DNA of 64,000 bases. Origin: Ignelater luminosus. Taxonomy: Eukaryota > Arthropoda > Insecta > Coleoptera > Elateridae. Numbering within the stretch: the stretch's first letter is position 1; every line of letters begins with the position of its first letter. The notes below the pieces were generated by a model. It searched no databases. It saw nothing but the letters and a program-made list of their open reading frames with translations, and had not been told where the DNA came from. Shown here piece after piece: positions 59,096 to 64,000 of the stretch. Made by a program: the position numbers and the translations under genes. The stretch lies in NCBI GenBank assembly GCA_011009095.1, contig VTPC01090038.1, positions 186,001-250,000 of the forward strand, read 5' to 3'.

Positions 59096-60689
59096 TATCT
59101 GAGTTGTACTAGATGAAAACGACCGAATACCTACCTGCATACTAAGAAGTTCTCTTTGAATTCAACTAGATGGAAGTATTTATGTATAATGAAACTTTCT
59201 AAATAACTTTTTTAGCAATGATTTACGAGTGAGTAGAATTCTTATAATTATTTAGATGTAGTAATGTTATCTACTTTGCTTGGTTATTTCTAAATTCTCC
59301 TTCCAATAATATTGTAGAACGAATCTATTATTATTATTAGTATTATAGTAAATAAAATAGATACCGTTAGGTCTTTCAAGTCATAATATGCGAGTTCTCA
59401 ACTGTACCCGTACTTTAACAGCCATCTCCTTATTCAAGATAAATTCTACTACCTGAGGGTCGTAAAACTGACGTGTTATCCCATGATTGCTCAACAGTGT
59501 CTAAAATGTCAATCCCAATTTTGTCGGAATGCAGAATAAGTAGCGGAAGCTATGAGATCCAGGGTTGTATTTAGGTGGTTTGGCTAATATGGAAATTTAG
59601 ATATCTTTCTTCCATCGTGTGGAGTAGAAACGCACAAAATTCAAGCGTAAGAATATTTTATAACACGTTATTAAAAGTTTGGTGATTTTCAATTAAGCCG
59701 AGCGTTGGAAGTTTTTGAAAACTGCAGCAATAATCATTATAAAACGTTGAACATTATTTTTTAAAATATTTTAGATGTCATGGAATGCAGCACTGTGTAA
59801 AAACTACTCGTTTAAATTAATCTTAAGAGATAAGAGTATAACGAATTAAAGAAAGCGGCACCAAACAAAACATTTGTTACACATAATTTGTGAATATAAT
59901 AAAATGTGAATATTTAGAATATTCTGTAATCAAGGATGTGAAAACAGCAACAATTCCTGACAGTCATATAAATAAGAAAAGGATGCTGTATCGTTCAATA
60001 GACAATACGAAAGCATATTAGAACTCATTAACGTCATGACAATGGTTGCAGTTAAATTATAATTTATCGGAGTCCTTTAGTATGCAGATTTAATGTATTG
60101 AAGAATGTAAGAATTTTAAACAAAAATAACAAAATCAATGGTCTACACTAATCTTTTTGCCTTTACTTAAATAGATAGTATGAATACTTTACTAGTACCT
60201 ATTTAATGATTATGGTTTCTAAAAGAAATTAAACTGTAGGTTAGTATTTATATTTTCCGAAAAATAAAAGAAACGGACGTGGTTAATAAGCCCGACAGAT
60301 AAAAATGATTAATGAGTATACGATCCTTTAAAAATTGTAATTTGAACAATAAAACTTGTGTTACCTAAACAAATAATAAAATCGGTTATTGAGGAGATGG
60401 ACTTTATAGAATAAGGTGACTTATCCCTAAAAGGAGCAAAAAATAAATAAAATTTATTTCTCCCAAAAAGTAATATGAATATAGGGAAGAAAATGCAGGG
60501 GGAAATATATGTCTTTATAATATTTGATTTTTGCAGCGTGCCTATATTTCTTTACGAGTACGTCTTTATATAACAATCTTACTTGACTTAAAGCCAACAA
60601 ATTTATGAAAGTGCGATTAATCACAGTAAAATTAAATTCAAAGTAAAACATGATAAACAAACTTTCATGTTGTGAAGACAGATGAACTT
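59096..60689. other. AT-rich non-coding stretch
   Basis: Nothing recognisable was seen. Short (TTA)n runs occur near 59328. Confidence 0.4.
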
Positions 60690-61200
60690 AACAATTCTTA
60701 ATATAATGCCCGAAATGAACCGGAGGGTGTAGGGCCCAAAACTTATTAAATAGGTGAGCACATGTACAATATGCGTATTATTTCATTACATAATGGGACG
60801 TCGTTCCCCTTCTAATTTGCGACAGCATTCAATTCATGAAGCTTCGAGTACGCTCATTCCCTTTCAAAGCGCCGGATATTACGCGACCACATAATGTTTT
60901 TTACACCTAACGACCCCTGCTGCTCTACGTACACTCTTCCATACAAACAATGTTACTTTAACCACTCGGCCCCTCATCTATACTGACGGAAAATATACGA
61001 TTAATAAACGTCGACAGCATTATAGTCGATGTATTAATATAAAGGCGTCCCGACCCACGTGAAACTGCACGCGCGAGACTTTTCATATTGCGTGCTGTTT
61101 AAGACAATTTTTAGACCGAATTTGTTTTCACATTCAGAAAAGTTAATTCTTCTTTTTATAATATCGAATATTAATCTTACGAGAATTTAATTTTGCTTTT
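60690..61200 (+). promoter_or_regulatory. GC-richer promoter-like patch with TATA box
   Basis: Compared with its flanks this patch is rich in C, G and CpG (for example cgccggatattacgcgacca and gcacgcgcgagactttt). A TATA-type string, TATAAAGG at 61038-61045, precedes a GC-rich stretch where transcription would start about 30 bp on. A 63-codon ORF begins at 61221. The arrangement is promoter-like, but no initiator or downstream element is convincing. Confidence 0.3.
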
Positions 61201-61220
61201 TCCGCTTTACATTTTTAAAT

Positions 61221-61412
61221 ATGTTTTTAACGCCTTCCAACATTCAACCGAACCAACCACGCAGATCACTGTCGAACCTGGAATGTAATCAACAGAACCA
61301 CGAAAGCGTAGGAAAATTAATGCTTTACTTGAGGAGATTACACATTCATCGTAACGGGAAGCAGGAAGTGACGTCATTAACAGAACACATCGATCGCGGA
61401 TTAGTTATCTGA
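61221..61412 (+). CDS. hypothetical ORF, 63 codons, possible first exon
   Basis: ATG at 61221 (tttaaatATGt) runs to TGA at 61410. The product begins MFLTPSNIQPNQPRRSLSNL and ends EVTSLTEHIDRGLVI. It is polar, Asn/Gln/Arg-rich, and coded with mixed third positions, unlike nearby AT-driven frames. It follows the TATA-containing patch by about 180 bp. No domain is recognised. Confidence 0.3.
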   Translation: MFLTPSNIQPNQPRRSLSNLECNQQNHESVGKLMLYLRRLHIHRNGKQEVTSLTEHIDRGLVI

Positions 61413-63806
61413 TGACAAATAGAAAAGCTTTATAGACAGACTGCATTTCCACTGTTAAATGCATCATCAACGAAAAACGTGAAGAACCATTACGAGATCG
61501 TACTACTCTTAAACGTAGATGGATATAGGTAAATAGGAAGGGGAGTTGTATGATCGATACCCATACCTACCATACAGACCGTTTTGGTGAAATGCAGACA
61601 TAAAGACATTACTTAGAATCAATCATCTGCCATTGTAGGTATACAGACTGATCTAAATAAATGCATCCTTAATGCATTTCTATTATACTGAAAGATAAGG
61701 TCACTTTGTATTATGGAGGGATAACGTAGTTTTTTCAAAATTCGCTTTACTCTTATTTGTATTGTAATTTTTCTAATGACTGCTTTTCTGTTATTTCCTC
61801 TCCAATACCTAGAAGTTTAGGAATATTGATGAACAAGAATATCTGTGTGGCAAAATTAAATTAGATGAAACTGGAAACATTTTTAATTTAATAAAAATCA
61901 AATAATCAAATTCGTACAAACATGAAGAGTGATGGCCTAAGAAAATATAGACATGAAAACAAATAAAAGAAGAGACTAGTCGTGCAAAGCTTTTAATAAT
62001 GAAAAAAGTCTATTGAAACTAGAGAGTGGAAATGCTAAAGTCTACCTGATTTGAGAACATGATCCTAATATTTAGACAAGTGATATTATTATAATATTTA
62101 ACTGATAAACATAACAAAAAAAAATTGACAATTTGTGAATCTGATGCGATACATACAATCTCTCTGCTTAATTGCCCTTAACGTATGCACATTATAGTAA
62201 GATACCACAATGAACTTCTTAACAAATATGTTTGGACAAGTACATTTCCTGTTCCCCTCTAATCATTCACTAACCACCCCTAGTTTGCGCTGTATTCTGT
62301 TTCTAATACTCATTAGTCATTACCTTATCCCCAATATTCATCTAGTAAATGTATTTAGCTCACATAAAAGCACGTGGCTTTGTACTTAATAAACCTAACG
62401 ATTATTTTCATTCAATTTAAAGTAATTCAAAAAGCACAAATATATTCTGCTATTCATTTCGAGTAGTAGGTACTTGAAATGCGGTTAGTATTAATTTGCT
62501 CGAAAAGTGGTGTAATATGATATTAAAAAATTCTAGTTTTGCAAGATTATTAAACAGTGTAATATGAATAATAAACAGTATATGCCCCTTGAAAAATATC
62601 GATATTATATGATAAACGACTTCGTTTGTATGACAAAAGAGGTTGAACATGAAGAGGGCGGAGGAAAACGACAATTTAGAAAATTATCCAAACGAAACTA
62701 ACAGAAATTAATCTTAGAATTAAATTTGTGTGGGAAACAAAACAAACTTATTAATGTGAAAATTGATTCTTATTTTAATTATCAATTTATAATGGAGGAA
62801 GATAATAAATTTGGGTTGTCTAAAATTATAATTTTTACAGTTTAAAAAGTTCTGAACTTCACTTTATCGATTTTATAATCATGCAATTATAAAAGGTATT
62901 TATAGATAGTTGTAATTATATATTATTTTAGAAAACTGATTGTAAAAGAAAATACTGTTTCACTGTGAAGCAGAGAAGGAAGGGTTTGGCGTATTTTTGT
63001 AGTAGCTTTGATAAATTGGATGATTATATTTTCGCTTTGAATGAAATATTACAGAAATAGTAGAGATTGTTTTTTGGCATATATTTTCAAACAAATTTAT
63101 GCTATCTATTTATCTTTTTAATTAATTGATAGATATATTTGGGCGTTGGTTTTTTAATTAACTTAGAAATGGAGGTGTGTAACATTAAATGATTTATGCA
63201 AACTTTTGAAATGGCCATTTATTAATTTTCCATCAATTTTTGTTCGCTTAGAAAAATACAAAAAATCTCGTTGAAAGGAAAGGTGGATTCATTTACTAAA
63301 ACATCTTCACAAATACTAATTCTTTCTTTTTCCTTTTCCTAATCTATTCTTACGACGCATTCAATTGAAAATGGAATGGCAAGGAGTTTCTTTTCATAAC
63401 CGTCGAATTAAGAATATACCAAATTGTAGTAATCTTATAAAAACCCGACTTCAAGAAAGAAGAGATCTAAATACGCCTTGTAATAATTTCTAAGCTATCA
63501 ACTAAAAAATTGAAATTCTGCTCTTAAGTACAATTTGTTGATATAGAAGAGTTTGCTGCCACTTATTGATTTTGATTTATTAAAGTGCTCTTTACCGAGG
63601 CAAATCATAAAATATTCAATTCTCGTTTAATCCCCAAGCTGTAATGACGATATTGAACCGTTTTTCTTTGGATAGCGTGAAACTTGAAACTTACGGGTAT
63701 TCGAGCTTTAGGAAGTAAATTGAAAATATTTATAAAAGGACAATAAAATGTGTTTTGTACCTCGATTTTTCTTTCCAGACACAATCTTCATTTTAATTAT
63801 TCATTT
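61413..63806. other. AT-rich non-coding stretch
   Basis: Nothing recognisable was seen. The minus-strand ORF at 62450-62674 has a low-complexity F/L/I/H-rich product. Confidence 0.4.
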
Positions 63807-63842
63807 GAGCCACGTGATACCACGTGATCCAGCACGCGGCTC
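63807..63842. promoter_or_regulatory. tandem E-box in a dyad
   Basis: Two CACGTGAT E-boxes lie exactly 10 bp apart (cores at 63811-63816 and 63821-63826), one helical turn. They are enclosed by gagccacgtg and the inverse of cacgcggctc, which pair at 9 of 10 positions. CACGTG with a flanking T (TCACGTGG on the other strand) is the site type of MITF/USF-class bHLH-zip factors. Whether it is used is inference. Confidence 0.4.
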
Positions 63843-64000
63843 TCAAGAAATCTTTCGATCACGTCGAGTTCCCTCTTATTGAAACTCTCATTAAATGCAA
63901 ATAAGTAATTAGTTCATTTTCGTAATAAAACGCAGACTTTTCGGAAACATTTGCGTTATTTCATTGTTGTAGTTTATAAATACTCCTCTTGATATGGTTG

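Noticed and set aside
1-64000. LTR retroelements, Polintons, CRISPR arrays or rRNA genes
   Set aside because: No paired long terminal repeats, polyprotein, capsid or integrase motifs, spaced repeats or rRNA sequence were seen.

Overview
The window looks like intergenic or deep-intronic DNA from an insect, most likely a beetle. It is very AT-rich (by eye about two thirds A+T). It has no complete conserved host gene, and what can be recognised is almost all transposable-element debris of insect types: a DUF4817-type Tc1/mariner-like transposon, a ZBED5-like hAT element, an APE-type (RTE-like) LINE, several TIR/foldback MITEs, and fragments of a dispersed repeat carrying the 'CTGTATCTCTAAAA' motif that I associate with beetle genomes. 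The beetle assignment is inference from repeat flavour, not from a host gene.

Layout. Positions 1-18800 are mostly featureless AT-rich DNA, with two more GC-rich islands (about 1230-1640 and 7510-8165), a few protein-like open frames, and two small exon-like pieces. A strongly strand-asymmetric block (G far above C) covers about 18800-19740. At 20009-21990 there is a nested insertion: an older foldback element whose loop was split by a 1.32 kb DUF4817 transposon with about 110-bp inverted ends and a TA target duplication. From 22500 to 32100 there are exon-like fragments on both strands, two TA-flanked MITEs (29037-29415, 30264-30543), two copies of the dispersed repeat, and a pair of tight dyads (32021-32061). 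A perfect-looking hairpin lies at 36122-36208. A decayed LINE occupies 39870-42218. Immediately after it come a small foldback (42450-42559) and the best host-gene candidate: a signal-peptide exon at 42681-42798 with a strong splice donor and phase-compatible downstream exon candidates at 44417, 45135 and 47490. A further TIR element (about 50020-50460), a head-to-head tRNA-like foldback (55114-55352), a decayed hAT transposon (55843-58005) and a third copy of the dispersed repeat follow. The right edge carries a GC-richer, TATA-containing promoter-like patch before a 63-codon ORF (60690-61412) and a tandem E-box hairpin (63807-63842).

The annotated pieces do not form a pathway. The TEs are independent, broken and of different classes. 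The exon-like pieces are proposals from splice-site and composition reading only; in DNA this AT-rich, T-rich AG acceptors are common and several will be chance. The most unusual object is the tRNA-like inverted dimer at 55114-55352: a near-complete cloverleaf whose T-arm and 3' tail are repeated in inverted orientation, so the SINE-like tails form the ends of a palindromic element.
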